From Syngnathus acus (lineage: Eukaryota; Chordata; Actinopteri; Syngnathiformes; Syngnathidae): DNA of 64,000 nt. The translations under genes were made by a program, and so were the position numbers. This document shows positions 1 to 11,800 of the stretch, piece after piece (the first letter of the stretch is position 1; each line of letters starts with the position of its first letter). The stretch is taken from positions 805,501-869,500 of the forward strand of contig NC_051106.1 of the NCBI RefSeq assembly GCF_901709675.1, given 5' to 3'. The notes beneath the pieces are model-generated. The model made no database searches. It was not told the origin of the DNA and worked only from the letters and a program-made list of their open reading frames with translations.

Positions 1-125
1 CGCCCCGGAAGAGAAGGGAACGCGCAGCGTTGGACGTCCCACTAGCACCCCCCCCCCCCCGCCCCCTCCCCCGGAAGAGAAGGGAACGCGCAGCGTTGGA
101 CGTCCCACTTGCCCCCCCCCCGGGA
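1..125. repeat. 66-bp tandem repeat, about two copies
   Basis: A segment beginning CCCCGGAAGAGAAGGGAACG recurs 66 bases later (at 3 and 69), each copy followed by a C-rich run. A third, diverged start (GGGAGAGAAGCG) follows at 121. The array runs off the left edge, so its true length is unknown. Confidence 0.75.
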
Positions 126-139
126 GAGAAGCGACAACA

Positions 140-207
140 AATATTGGCCCCCGGGCCCCTTCACGTTACTAAATATGGCCCTCCTTGCAAAAAGTTTGGA
201 CACCCCT
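140..207. mobile_element. hAT MITE fragment (right end)
   Basis: This stretch matches the right end of the complete MITE at 15411-16035: both carry the words CCCCGGGCCCCTTCAC and TGGCCCTCCTTGCAAAAAG and end in GTTTGGACACCCC. The left part of the element is missing, or replaced by the 66-bp repeat before it. Confidence 0.6.
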
Positions 208-594
208 ATCCTAAAGGTTAAACACATGTTTACTCAATTTATAAGTTTTATTTTGACTTTTAAATGTTTTTTTAATTTGGAAAAAAAAAATCCGCGATGT
301 AGTGAAGCCGCGATAAATGAAACGTGAAGTAGCGAGGGATCACTGTATATCCCTCCAGGTGCAGCAGAGATACTTTTATGATCTGTTTGAGGGGCTATTT
401 TCTTACTCTGTTCAGTTTTCTCCGTTTTCTATTGTGTATTTTTATCTATTACATCACATCCGTTGGGGCTAGACAAACCAAACAAGGTAATGAGTGTTTG
501 GCAAACGTAAATCCGAGTCATAAACATGGCGGGTTCGCGAATCCGCCATCTTTATTACTCTCAGAGACTTTTGTAGTCCAAACAACCTAAGGAA

Positions 595-1034
595 GCCGAA
601 GTGGAGAGATCAAAATGTTCTGTTGTTGGATGTATCAATCCACACAAATCATTGCAATATCCCTAAACATCAGAATCTCAAAGAAGTGCCTGGTCAAATT
701 TCATTTTTCAAGCAGTGATTCGCGAATCCCCCATGTTTAAAACGAATCTGCCTTGTTTATAACTCTGTGAGGCTTTTGTAGTCCAAACAACTCAAGGATG
801 CCAAAGTGGAGAGATCAAAATATTCCGTTGTTGGATGCATCAATCAAAACAAATCATTGCACAACATCAGAACCTCAAAGAAGTGCCTGATCAAATTTCA
901 TTTTTCAAGCAGTTCCCACGTCTGTGGGCAAAGTCCTGCTTGTTAAGGAGTGTTTCAGAAATATTTTGTCAGTATAGAGAAGGATTTGCCGAAAGACTTC
1001 ATTTCATTGATGGTTCAGTTCCTTCAATCTATGG
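595..1034 (+). pseudogene. THAP-domain relic, duplicated and frameshifted
   Basis: Two related copies (about 600-720 and 785-1034) encode a broken THAP-like zinc finger. In one frame the start reads SVVGCINQNKSLHN, resembling the C-x(2-4)-C opening of THAP domains. A second frame from about 845 carries the distal half: WAKS, then CQYREGFAERL and DGSVPSIYG, like the usual THAP ending of basic residues followed by a G-x-V-P motif. Frameshifts separate the halves, so it is not functional. THAP domains occur in P-element and Kolobok type transposases and in host genes derived from them; which one this came from cannot be told. A hAT element is inserted directly after it at 1035. Confidence 0.5.
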
Positions 1035-2117
1035 CAGGGTTCACCAACCTTTCTTAAACCGAGAGCTACTTCCTGGGTACTGATTAAGGCAAAGGGCTAC
1101 CAGTTTGACACACACTTCTGAAATAGCCAATTTGCTCAATTTGGTTTTCACTTTGTGTTATCATTGTCATTTCCAGTTCACATGTAAGTGTGATTTTAAC
1201 AAGAATAGCAAAAATACAGTCAAACCTTGGTTTTTGACCACAATCCGTTCCAGAAGGCGGTTCGAGAAGTGAATCGGTCGAATTCCGAATCTACTGTTCC
1301 CATTACAAATACAGTGGAGCTTTGGTTTTCGACCACAATACGTTCCAGAAGGCTGTTCGAGAAGTGAATCGTTCGAATTCCGAACCATGTTTTCCTATTA
1401 CAAATAATGGAATAAAAATTAATCCGTTCCAAGCCTTTTTTTTTTAAAAGCATTTTTTCATTTGCGCATATTTGTCCGATCGAGCAATTGCAGCGCACCG
1501 CCGAACGCGCAACCGTAGCGCGTCGCCGACCGCGCAACTGCACCGCGCTGGTCGCCTTATTGTGACAGAGCCATCGCTAAAATTTAGAAAATATTTTTAA
1601 AGTCCTGATGTACTTTCCAAAATTTAAGTGGACCTCAGTGCGCAGGGAGCTTAATTTGGTCCGATCGCGCAACCGCAGCGCGCCGGGCGCTCACTGTCGC
1701 ATTGCTTTAAGAGCGTCGTAGTGTTTTAGTATGGCTTTATTGCTCCCATTTGCTTTCTTTGGAGGCATGATTAGGGGTTAATACAATCCTCAAAGTAACG
1801 AAAATACAATAACAACGGAGTCAGTCGGCATCCGGCCCGCGCGGTCGGGTTTTCTCGGGTCCTCCCGGCTCATCACCCGAGGTTCGACCTCCAAATTTTG
1901 TTCGACAACCGAAGAAAAAAGTCTCTAATTTTTTGCTCGAATTCCGATTATTTCGAGAACCGGGACGTTCGAAAACCAAGGTTTGACTGTAAAATAAATA
2001 GATGCAGCTCACTGACAAGTGCCGCTATTTGAGCTAATTTTATAACAGTCCTGCGGGCGACTCATGCGGTCCTCACGGGCGACCTGGTGCCCGCGGGCCC
2101 CGTGTTGGTGACCCCTG
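1035..2117. mobile_element. hAT-type element with 8-bp target duplication
   Basis: The element starts CAGGGTTCACCAAC and ends GTTGGTGACCCCTG, an imperfect terminal inverted repeat. It is flanked by a perfect 8-bp target duplication ATCTATGG (1027-1034 and 2118-2125), the hAT hallmark. It codes for nothing recognisable and so is non-autonomous. A second copy lies inverted at 32052-33321. Inside it sits a TA-flanked element at 1217-1989. Confidence 0.85.
1217..1989. mobile_element. Non-autonomous TIR element with TA target duplication
   Basis: The ends are CAGTCAAACCTTGGTTTTTG and the inverse CCAAGGTTTGACTG, flanked by TA on both sides (1215-1216, 1990-1991). The interior is GC-rich and repeats short GCGCAACCGCAGCG-like words. 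Further copies lie at 32182-33139 and (3' part) 59925-60408. The TA duplication fits the Tc1/mariner group, but no transposase is present and the family is not certain. Confidence 0.7.
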
Positions 2118-2239
2118 ATCTATGGAAACGACGGACACAGTAAAGCGGTAAGCTTGAGATGACACAAATATAATAAACTAATAAACTGTATTTCACTTTA
2201 ATAATATTGAGTGTCTACGCACTGGTTTTCATAGCATTA

Positions 2240-2450
2240 GCATATACATATATGTGTGTTTGGTGACATTATTTACTGTAAACCTCTGCCGTTTACAAGC
2301 TTCTACCCAGCGAAAGCATTTCTCTCGGCTTATCCACGGCTTTGGAAAAGATATGAAGAAAACTCCCCTCATATATCCCGAGTCGCTCCGGCAGACACCA
2401 AAGCAGCAGTGTTTGGTTGTAACCATGATAGGTCCGTTAATGTTATTTCT
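2240..2450 (-). pseudogene. THAP-like zinc-finger relic
   Basis: Read on the - strand this encodes CCFGVCRSDS, then GVFFISFPKP, EKCFRWVEACKR and FTVNNVTKHTYMYM. The order C-x4-C, a Phe-Pro pair, then a Cys-x2-Trp is that of a fish THAP domain, but the downstream Cys-x2-His pair and the rest of the domain are not found in frame. It differs from the THAP relic at 595-1034. It may be an exon remnant of a transposase or of a THAP gene. Confidence 0.5.
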
Positions 2451-3463
2451 GATAGAAAAATAGCGAGTTGGTCCTTTGCACTCCAGCTGTTCACTACCTG
2501 TGCGGCTCTTGTGTTTGTCCGACCACAGTGCATGCGCAGTTCGCTGTTCTAAAAATAGTAACTCTGGGTTAATTGTGACAAGCCCCATTGCATCGAAGGT
2601 GCTGTTTTATTCTTGGGGAACACAATAATGTTAAATGCATTCGTTAGCTTACTTTGTAGCTTGACTGCAGTGCTTGTTTACAAGACGTGTTCATAAATAT
2701 TGTGAGGGGATTTATTACGTGTTATGTATGTATGTATGTATGGACAAGTCTTCTTCCATTGACATCTTTTAATCAATCAAAACGTTTGCAGCGCAAGTCA
2801 TCGCTACCTCGGCTAAAAAAAACTACAAATATGTCGACTGGAAAGGGAGAGGCACATCTTGCGGCATGTGGGGTGTGAAGTATCTCATTTGCATTTAAAG
2901 AGACTGCACCAAAATGGCTTGCTCTGAGCTGCACCTCAGAACAAGTAGAAAAGAGGGACCTGTGTTGCGATCAAAACAAGGAATTCATACAAAAGCATCG
3001 CTGTTCCACTTTATATAGACCACAACTGAATGAGTAAAACAGTAGAATTTATTACCGTGATGTGTGGGCTTTAACAGTTCGCTCATATTCCAACATGTGC
3101 GGTACATGTTGCTTTACAGCTTCGCAGCAGCTTCCATGGTCTCCGGTCGGGACACTTTTAAAATCGAGTCAAGCGACTCGATGAAATTTTGCTTGCGTAC
3201 TTTGCTATTTAAGATCACCGGCCCAGATTCATTTTGGACAAGACTATCAGGACAAGTCCACTCTTAACACACCTCAGACAGAAAGATCAGTTCAGAGGTC
3301 AATTTATCATGCGTTGTCCTTGATCGAAACAGAGACTTGTCCAAAACCACGAGGCGACATTTGGGAGTTGAGTCCCAGAGTCCCAGTTCCCTTCAAAGAG
3401 TGACCTTGACACAGCTCTCCGGTGTTACAACCACAAACCGGTTATCACTTTCTAAGTTTAGCG

Positions 3464-4238
3464 TAGGGTGACCAGACGTCCTCTTTTTCCCGGACATGTT
3501 CTACTTTTGAGACCTAAAAAAATCTCCGGGGGGAATTTCAAAATCGTCCGGGATTTTATCGGACTGCCTCAAACATAATACATGTACAGTACATTGTCAA
3601 TAGAACTGCCACTCCGTTCCATTTCACTCAATTCCAGGTTTTTCAGTATCGTTCGCAAATAAGTCACGCCCTTCTCCTCAAATCTAGTCATTTTGCTACG
3701 AAGTAGGATGGGCTGGCCAGTCTACACCGAGTGTTTACAAGCAGTGGCGAAACAAAAACGCACATTTACGGAGGAGTTGAATAAAAGATTTCCGGTGCTT
3801 TCACCAGGGTCGTGATGCTTATGAAGCCGAGTGCTTGACATGCAAGGCAGGCAAATAAAGGTGCCAACGCACCCCTCAAGAGGACTTTTTTTCTTTTCTT
3901 CAAATGGTGCACCGATGGCCGTATTGTTTTTGTCTTTTTTTTTACTTAGTGTACCACTATAAAACTAAAAAATATCAGTGTACACATGCTTTTGTTCGTG
4001 TAAACATGTTTTTGTTATTGTATATATGTTGTTTTGTGTGTAAATATGTTTTTGTTATTGTATATATCTTGTTTTGTGTTATTCAGGCCAATAAATGCAA
4101 TTGCTATACTGACACCATGTCATTTGTGTCATAACGACACAAATGACCCCCAAAAAAATACCCAAAAATAATGCCCCCCCCCCCCCCCCCTAAAAAAAAA
4201 GTGTCCTCTTTTTCATAAACTCAAATCTGGTCACCCTA
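3464..4238. mobile_element. TIR element, probably hAT type
   Basis: Left end TAGGGTGACCAG and right end CTGGTCACCCTA are exact inverses over 12 bases. CCTCTTTTT lies just inside both ends (CGTCCTCTTTTTC on the left, GTGTCCTCTTTTTC on the right) in the same orientation, so it is a direct and not an inverted word. Flanks GTTTAGCG and GTTTAAAG match at 6 of 8 positions and may be a decayed 8-bp target duplication. The interior holds a short AT-rich tandem repeat with the word ATGTTTTTGTTATTGTATAT (about 4000-4080). No protein is recognisable. Confidence 0.6.
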
Positions 4239-4249
4239 GTTTAAAGACA

Positions 4250-6650
4250 TCTGCGATGACACCAGGTTTTTTAAAATGCAGGAAGTACAAAATTGGGAAA
4301 AGTTATTTAACTTAGATCGGTGAAAACGGTTCCAGCTAAGATCTCAGAACGTGCTGCAGTTTTTTTAAAAAGACGACGCCAAAACCATACTTGTAGCACC
4401 GGGATGCTCTTGGGCTGACCTGCGTACTACGCTCAACCCAGTCGAGATTCTCAGCTCATAACTAGGTCTAGAAAGCACCGGGACAACTTGCGCAAGCGAC
4501 CTGCTCGAATCAACATGATGAGACGATGAGATTGTGTTGCACAGAAAGCACGCAAATTCCGGGGGCGCACAAACCGAGCTAGCTGTCCTGTTGTGCTGGC
4601 ACATTTTCATTTTATCGTGTGGCCGCCTCGCCTCTTCCATCACACTTGACTAGTGGTCACAAACGCGCTCCAGCAAGCGTGCATGTAGCTTTAGCATGTT
4701 ACCATCTCAGACTGCTGGGCCGCTAGCGTCAACGAACAACATTCAGTCATAATCGCTCTTGTCAAGCCACTTGATTAAACCGCGAGTACTCGGAAAAACC
4801 CCAAAACAACCGACGAGGACAAGTGCACATGTATCATAAGTTTTCCCACGCACATTAGAGGGTCGGATTGCCTTGAGTTAGCCGGTTAGCTCGTGGCAAG
4901 CTTCGCGCTAGCTTATCCGGAGACTAAGCAGACTTAACAATTGTTGACATGTTCACATAAAGTTGTCATATTGGCGTGTTAAATCCACGCACGTGTTTTA
5001 CCAAACCTGCAGCCACCGACAACGAGTGCGACCGTGACGAGTCAGGTTCGGGGTTAGTCGGCGTGACCGCGGACAAAAACACGGGCGGCCTCATGCCTCG
5101 GGTCTCGAGTTCCAAGAGAGCCGGCAGGCCGCGACGCAGCCGCCGGATAGCAGACACTAGCCGGCCAGAACACTCACCCTGGCTTTTCTTGACGTGTGCG
5201 CGCGTGCGTGTGCGTGGGTGGGTGTGCGTGCGTGTGTGGGTGCGCGTTGGGAGGGGGATAGTCGCTCCTTACCGCGGGGAAGGAGAAAAGTATCACCGAC
5301 ACCCGTGGGTTGCGTCCGTTTCCAGCGAGGTGCTTCAAGGAGGTCAGAGTGGACCGAGCGGACGGCAGCCCGGAAAACAACACACAAATTCACGCACGCT
5401 AACACATGCGCACACAACACACACAAACAGTGGCAAGAAATGGAGTGGAGCGGTGCCCACGGGCCGTGCGACGTTCAAGTACCGCTTGTCCACTGGGAAA
5501 TATTAAACACGATGACGACCGTCAAGTTCTTTCAATTGTCATGGCCTGGTTTAATATTTGCGCGGGCGGTATGAAGACATTTAACAAATTGTGCAGTAAG
5601 CATGGACTTCTTTGGATGAATAATAAATGATAATGAAAACTATCGGTCCTCGGTATTGGTGAGTCACCTTGGAAATACCCCAAAACATGAAAATAAAATA
5701 AAACACATACTACTAATAATAAGTTTATGGCGTATTATGTAACTCGTTTGAGGTGGAAACATAACAGTTGATGAAAAGAATTAAGGTAACTTTATTGCAT
5801 TTCCTTCCCTTTGGTTTTTTTTCTTTAAAAAAACGGACCGACGTTAATACAAATGACCAAATTCATTCATTCAACAGACTTGTATTAATTTGTAATAATT
5901 TTGTAACATTTTTTAAAAATATACATCATAGTCATACTGAAAAAAAATAACTACAACCACAAATTGGAAAAATGCCGTTTGTATAAACCCTTTGTGAGCA
6001 GACTTGCTTTTAAGATAAATCTTTAATTCTATTATGCAGGGAAACACTTTTCAGTTGACTTAAAAACAAATATTAATCCTAAAATAATTTGCAAAGTGTT
6101 TGGAAAGAAGTAATCACATGAATTTGACACATCTTTTGTAAACAATGTCACCGTTTATTCTTGCTTTTTGGTCCGAATATCATTGATTTCAGTTTTTAGA
6201 AACAGTAGATAATACACTTTTGTTTGGGTTCCATTATGCCGAATTTAACAACATAAGCAAGAGAAGCTATAAAATGAATGTAAAAAGTGAAGCATTTCCC
6301 AGGGGGCCATTTGGGGTAAAATAAGGATTTGTTTTTGTTCACAAATAACGTTTTTAATACTCTTAAGTAACTCCGAGCTCAGGGATTGTAATCGATAGCC
6401 GATCAGATGCGACGCGACCTGAGAAGCTTCTCGAACTTTCTGCTGTCGTCTATTGGTTGCGTAGCAGTCAAGTGAGCTGGCCTGGCAGTCGGTCAGTGAG
6501 ACGCCAGCGGGGGGTAACGTTAGCGGCTAAAGTTACATCGGGTAACGCGTGCTAGCTAATGTTAGCAGCTAAGGCTACACAGAGTGCTCAAACGGCAGCT
6601 TTCGCTAGCAGCCAAAAGCTAAACTAAGCCAAGGCGGGGAAACGGACGAG
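4250..6650. other. Gene-free stretch left of hikeshi
   Basis: No coding region could be supported. It holds a GC-rich part (about 4640-5500) with GT-rich microsatellite at 5190-5250, followed by AT-rich DNA (5500-6350). The last 180 bases before the hikeshi start are GC-richer and repeat GCTA-type words. They probably hold its promoter and 5' UTR, although no TATA box is evident. Confidence 0.5.
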
Positions 6651-6659
6651 CGGCTAGCC

Positions 6660-7253
6660 ATGTTCGGCTGCTTGGTGGCCGGCCGACTGGTGCAGACCGA
6701 CGCTGTCCAGGTGGCCTCGGACAAATTCGTCTTCAACCTGCCAGACTACAAGAGCGTAAACCACGTGGTGGTGTTCATGCTGGGCACCGAGCCGTTCCCG
6801 GCTTGCATGGGCGGCGCGGTATACTTCTCCTTCCCGGACGCAGGAAGCGGCGAGCCGGTATGGCAGCTGCTCGGCTTCATCGCCAACGATAAGCCCAGCG
6901 CCATCTTCAAGATCTCGGGCCTGACTCAGGGCCGGGGCGGGGTACACCCCTTTGGCGGAATGGCCTCGGCCGCTCCCTCCGTGGCGCAGGTCGGCGTGTC
7001 GGTGGAGCCGCTGGAGCAGCTGGCGCAGCAGACGCCGGTGTCCGGGGCGGCGGTGTCCACCGCGGACGCGCTGCGGCTCTTCACGCAGAAGATGCTGGAT
7101 AGTTTGTACAACTTCGCGTCGTCGTTCGCCGTGACGCAGGCGCAGATGACGCCCAACCTCAGCGAGACCTTCGTGCCGTCCAGCTGCATCCTTAAGTGGT
7201 ACGACAACTTCCAGAGGCGCATGAACCAGAACCCCAATTTTTGGAAGAACTGA
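6660..7253 (+). CDS. hikeshi: Hikeshi, HSP70 nuclear import carrier (intronless)
   Basis: This 197-codon frame starts [20 protein letters not shown] and ends QNPNFWKN, and aligns over its whole length with vertebrate HIKESHI (C11orf73), also 197 aa. Hikeshi carries HSP70 into the nucleus during heat stress by binding FG nucleoporins. The N-terminal domain is conserved, including HVVVFMLGT and the Val at residue 54, whose mutation causes human disease. The loop HPFGGM (Phe98, equivalent to human Phe97) and the C-terminal FQRRMNQNP helix are also present. The start is the first ATG, in context AGCCATGT. The human gene is split into several coding exons, but here there is no intron, so this is either a retrocopy or a lineage that lost introns. 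No poly-A tract or target duplication is visible. The codons are much more GC-rich than the AT-rich flanks. Confidence 0.95.
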   Translation: MFGCLVAGRLVQTDAVQVASDKFVFNLPDYKSVNHVVVFMLGTEPFPACMGGAVYFSFPDAGSGEPVWQLLGFIANDKPSAIFKISGLTQGRGGVHPFGGMASAAPSVAQVGVSVEPLEQLAQQTPVSGAAVSTADALRLFTQKMLDSLYNFASSFAVTQAQMTPNLSETFVPSSCILKWYDNFQRRMNQNPNFWKN

Positions 7254-7683
7254 ACTCACGGACCGTTTGCTTTCGTTCGTTTCCCCCGAAGGACAACTTG
7301 AAGGAATCACGAGCGACATATCCTGTTTATGTTGATTATTTAACTACAAATGCGTCAACTTAGTATCGTGTCAAAAGAATAAGCTATCTTAATTAAGCTT
7401 GCATTCAATCCATGTGAGAAAAGTCTGAGCTATGAAAGCTTAAATACTGTATGTTGGGGGAGCCGAGCACACAGTGCAAGAGGCTCATTTGCAATTGCTT
7501 TGTTTCTTGGCAAATCTTGCTTGGTTTAAGTAAATCGCAATCTTTTGATGTCTTCCCTTGTACATTTCTCATTTGTCTCAAGTACATCTTGGCAATTTTT
7601 TTTAAATTCCCTGGCGGCAGTCTGAATCCACTTATTGATTGATGTCTTTATTTTGAACATATTTAAAACGTAAAAATAACTTA

Positions 7684-7740
7684 AATAAAACAAATAACAC
7701 TTTAATGTGCCATATGTAAGGCCGTACAACAAACAATAAA
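7684..7740 (+). terminator. Candidate polyadenylation signals of hikeshi
   Basis: AATAAA occurs at 7684-7689 and 7735-7740, about 430-490 bases after the hikeshi stop, in AT-rich DNA. Which one is used cannot be told. The SUN gene converges from the other side. Confidence 0.45.
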
Positions 7741-8207
7741 CCAACAAACTGGAAAAAAATCAATAACAAAGAATGGTTGAAAAGGAGGAAGCATAGCTTT
7801 TTAGATTCCTACCCCTTTCTCACTTTATCCATTAAAATGATTCAACATATAAATCTACAAGTAGACACTTTCAAACTCATTTTTCTGTTTCATTTTTGCT
7901 TTTGTGTAGCCATTTGGCATTTTTAGTCCTTATACCCGCTAAACATATTTTTGTACCTTTTTTAAAGTGGACGATATTTGGACTTTGCTTGAGTTCCTCA
8001 CTTAAACTGTTCCCTAGTTTGACCCCGGTTATAGTTATACAGAAACTTTGTACGGTTGTTCTTATGTTTAAGATTTTGAAGTTGTGATTCCCCCTTAATT
8101 TATACAAGGTCTTACCCAACAGGAGTGAGAAGAGAACACTGACACCCCCCCCATAGATATAAATGCAACCTGAAATGCTTCTTCACATGAAAGCGTAAAA
8201 GGAGGCG

Positions 8208-8213
8208 TTTATT
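8208..8213 (-). terminator. Candidate polyadenylation signal of the SUN gene
   Basis: On the - strand this reads AATAAA, 632 bases after the SUN stop codon at 8845. The 3' UTR would cover about 8190-8844. It contains an inverted repeat (TTGGGTTCTA against TAGAACCCAA, about 8303-8342). Confidence 0.45.
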
Positions 8214-8844
8214 GGGGGAAAAAAAAAAAAGTCTTGCAATCGATTCTGCAACTCACAAAGACTGCAGTGAGTGAAATGTGCTTTGTCCCTTTTGCCATTG
8301 TTGGGTTCTATAGAAATGCTAAACAATGTTTAGAACCCAAGGCCCGAAAGTGAACAGGACGTCGATTTTTATTTATTTATTTTTCTTCTTTTTTTTTTGG
8401 GCAAGGAAAGGGCCCGGAGAGGTTTTGGCGGCAAGCGACCATGCTAGGCAACCATAACTTGCTATGCTTAGCCACCGATGCCATCGACCGGTGCACGATT
8501 AGAAAAGAATCACGCCACTTAAAGTCACGAACCGTCTTCATTTTCCATCAAATATGATTACGACTCATGATGAGCAAACGAGCAATCGCACTTTGTGACT
8601 TGAGATTGAAAAACACATTGAATCATGTATGCGTGAGAACTAGTAAAGTAGAAATACACAGTATTGCACATGCTGTATGGAAAGTGCAGCCTTGCTGGTG
8701 AGCTGAACCAAACCCGGCGATGGCTGAAAGGCCGCCCACACCAGGGCCGAGGTCATGTCCGCTTGCAGCGAGCGCTCCCCCATTTAGCGCCGCGGTGCGT
8801 CCGCAGCTGTGTTGCGTGTCGACGGTGGGACGCGCCCACCCGCC

Positions 8845-11800
8845 TCAGGACGCCAGAGCTCCGTGCACCCTGAAGCTGTAGAGGCACGTGTAGGTGGGGT
8901 CGCCCCAGTTGCTGTGCACGCTCAGCGTCACGTGCGTGCTCACACCGGCGCCTTTGGGCTGCTGCACCAGCACAGCCACACATTGCAAACGCACCTTCTC
9001 ACAAGCTTTTTAAACTTTAGCCTATTTTTTGCATGCTATATTGGTGGCGTTACTTACCGATATTTGGAAATTTTGGAACACGGGCCCAATCCGCTCATAC
9101 TTGAACATTCCCAGTTCCACGGCCGCCGACTCCAAAGACACCAAACCCTACAGGGACAATTGCCGTCAGACCGCGCGCTTCAACACGGACTGGCGACCGG
9201 TCCACTGTCTGCGACCCCAAAGTGAGCGGCGAGGAGTTGGTGAGCAGGCAAATGGACGTAGCGCGCTACTCACATAGACTAAGAATTTCTTGGGCGCGTG
9301 CGGGATGTCGCCGGTGGGCGAGATGCTTCTGGTGATGTGTCCGAGGGTGACGCTAGTGACCAGCACCGGGTGCGAGAGGGCCACCGTGAGGTTGCCTTGC
9401 TGGCCGGCGAAGGCCCAGCAGTCGCCCGGATTCAGCTCCGACTTGCCCTAAGAGACAAACAGCACTGTGTCAAGGCCGCGCCGTTTGTCGCCGTTTGCCG
9501 CGGCACCTTACCTCAATGACCACTCGTGCCCGGGAGACATAGGGGACATTTCCCCTCCAGCCCAGGAAGGGCACGCGCACCAGGCCCAGGAAGGGCACGC
9601 GGAACGCTTTCGCCATGTACGGCAGCGACGAGGCGCTGCACAGCACCCGGGCACCTGACAACAAAGCAAAAGACACCTCGCTGGCTTCACCCATTGCCGT
9701 AAGCAGCTCGGTGCCCCTTGGCCATGCGTCATGGTTGTCACACATAGACTTGCCACACGTTTGCCACCCGTGTTTATGGCGTTGAATTGTTACCCGTCAC
9801 TGACACGACTCATATTTGGTACATTCTTCCCAGAGCTTCATTTGTAGGCGGGCGCCTTCATGCGTTCAGATGGCGAGATGCTCCTTGAGATCATGATGAT
9901 GCTAAGGGGTTGCACAGAGATATGTGCACACTCACCCGCCGACTGGAGTGCGTAGTTGGGAATGGAGGTCCACGACGGGTCCTCTTTGCGTATGTGCAGA
10001 AGCTCTTTGAGCTCGTTGTACGCTGTGTAAACCTCCTCCAAGAGCTCGTTGCCACGTCCGGCCATCTGGGAGGACGACACCACAGCCTCGTTAGAGAGGT
10101 CGCTGATGAGAGAGCTTAGCGTGGAAGAAAGCTCTCGTACCGCGTTGGAGGGAGCGGGGCCGCCCGCCATCTGACGGACCAAGGGCTCGCACACTGGAAA
10201 CAGGAAGTGAAAGACGCGTGAGACCATCTTGAATGGTAGGACCAGAACCTTTCCGTCATACACTTGGGACTGGAACTTGCTCTCAGGGACCACAATTGTC
10301 TTCCAGAACATTCCCACATTACACTTGAGTCTGGAACTTGCTCTCAGGGACCACTACCGTCTTCCAGAACATTGAAACTTCCGTTGGGAGTAGAAAGTGC
10401 ACTTGGGAATAGGCTTCTTTCAGGACTCCAAACTTCTCTTTGGACAAGAACCTTCTCTTAAGGCGAGAACTTTGGACAAGAACCTTCTCTTAAGGCGAGA
10501 ACTTTGTACAACCCAGAGCGGGGACTGGCACCTCTACTAACTTGGACCTTCTTGCAGGTCTATCAACCTCACATCTCTGGACCACAAGTTTTGCCCTGGA
10601 CTACGTGCTTCACATTGGACTACGGTAGAAATTTGCCAGGAGCCCAGTTTTCTCCTGGTAACATACCTCTCCCTCCTGCTCCCTTGACAGCAACTATTTC
10701 TCGGGACTACGGCCGTCTGTTTTGACGGGAACTGTATCTTGTGAGAACCTTGGCTTTGGGCTATCGCCTTTATGCTGAACGAGAACATTTTGCTTGGACT
10801 GCAACGTTCTCTGGACAAGACCTTTTACCTCGTCATTAGCTTAGGTCTGGACTAAAGCCCTTTCTCATGACACGAGCCGTGCTTCCCCCGTGACAAGGTG
10901 CTTCTTTTCAGACTACTCGAATCTTCTCTCCTGACTCAAGCATCCACCTTACCTTGGAGTGACAAGCGTATCATGACTGGAACATTAGCAGCAGACTACG
11001 AGACGAGACTCAAACCACCACTTGGACGATGATCTTCTCTCACGGCCGGAACTTTCTCCCTGGGCTACGAATGTCGCTGGGGACTAAAACGCCAATCTTC
11101 CCTTTAATTACTCCCACCACCCACTAGAACCTTCTGACAAGACACGCGTCTCTGTCTCATGACTAAAAACTTCTCTGGGCCAGATACAACGCAACTTGCA
11201 ATTTGTAGATGCCCCTCTTCTTAGTTGACGAGAACCTTGACCCGAGCCAAGACTTGGACTTAGAACTACAAGTTTCTCTCGGAAACTACTGCGCATACTC
11301 ACAGATCCAGAGTGCAGGGATGAAGATGGGGATGAGGTAATTCCGTGCCAACCGTAGCAGTCCTTTTCCTCTGCGTGCCGGTCTGACGTCTTCAACAGGA
11401 GAGTCAGGCAGCGGGGTGGCTTCCTTGGCGTTGTCCGTGGCGACCCTGCGGGGGCGCTGCTGAGCGCGGCTCCGTGTCCACAGCTTCCTGTAAAGGGGGG
11501 AGGGGGCGCGAGCGAGCAGCGGCGTGGATATCAGATGCACACCAACTTCTGCCATATTGGATGTGGCGGCACAACCTAATGCAGGTGAGGCACTGGCCAG
11601 ACTTTCCAAAAATAATTCATGCAATTCTTTACTTTGGAATTTCAAATGTTTGATGTGGCCCGGGTAAATGCAGACAGTTGCATCAGGCAGGAAGGGCATC
11701 AAACGACTTCTCGCGCTTGTCTTGACACCTTGGCTCCACATTGCCACATCCGTTGATGTAGCAACAAGTGCTCACTGAGCACTCAACTCGCCGCGTTCTG

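Noticed and set aside
4976-5574. A 176-codon + strand frame and overlapping GT-rich frames
   Set aside because: The frame crosses a GT microsatellite, has no recognisable domain, and rival frames of similar size overlap on both strands.
6660-7253. Recent processed retrocopy of hikeshi
   Set aside because: No poly-A tract or flanking duplication was found and the frame is intact, so I kept only the open question of intron loss or an old retrogene.
8303-8342. Inverted repeat in the SUN 3' UTR as a microRNA hairpin
   Set aside because: Only about ten bases pair around a 20-base loop, too little to support a precursor.
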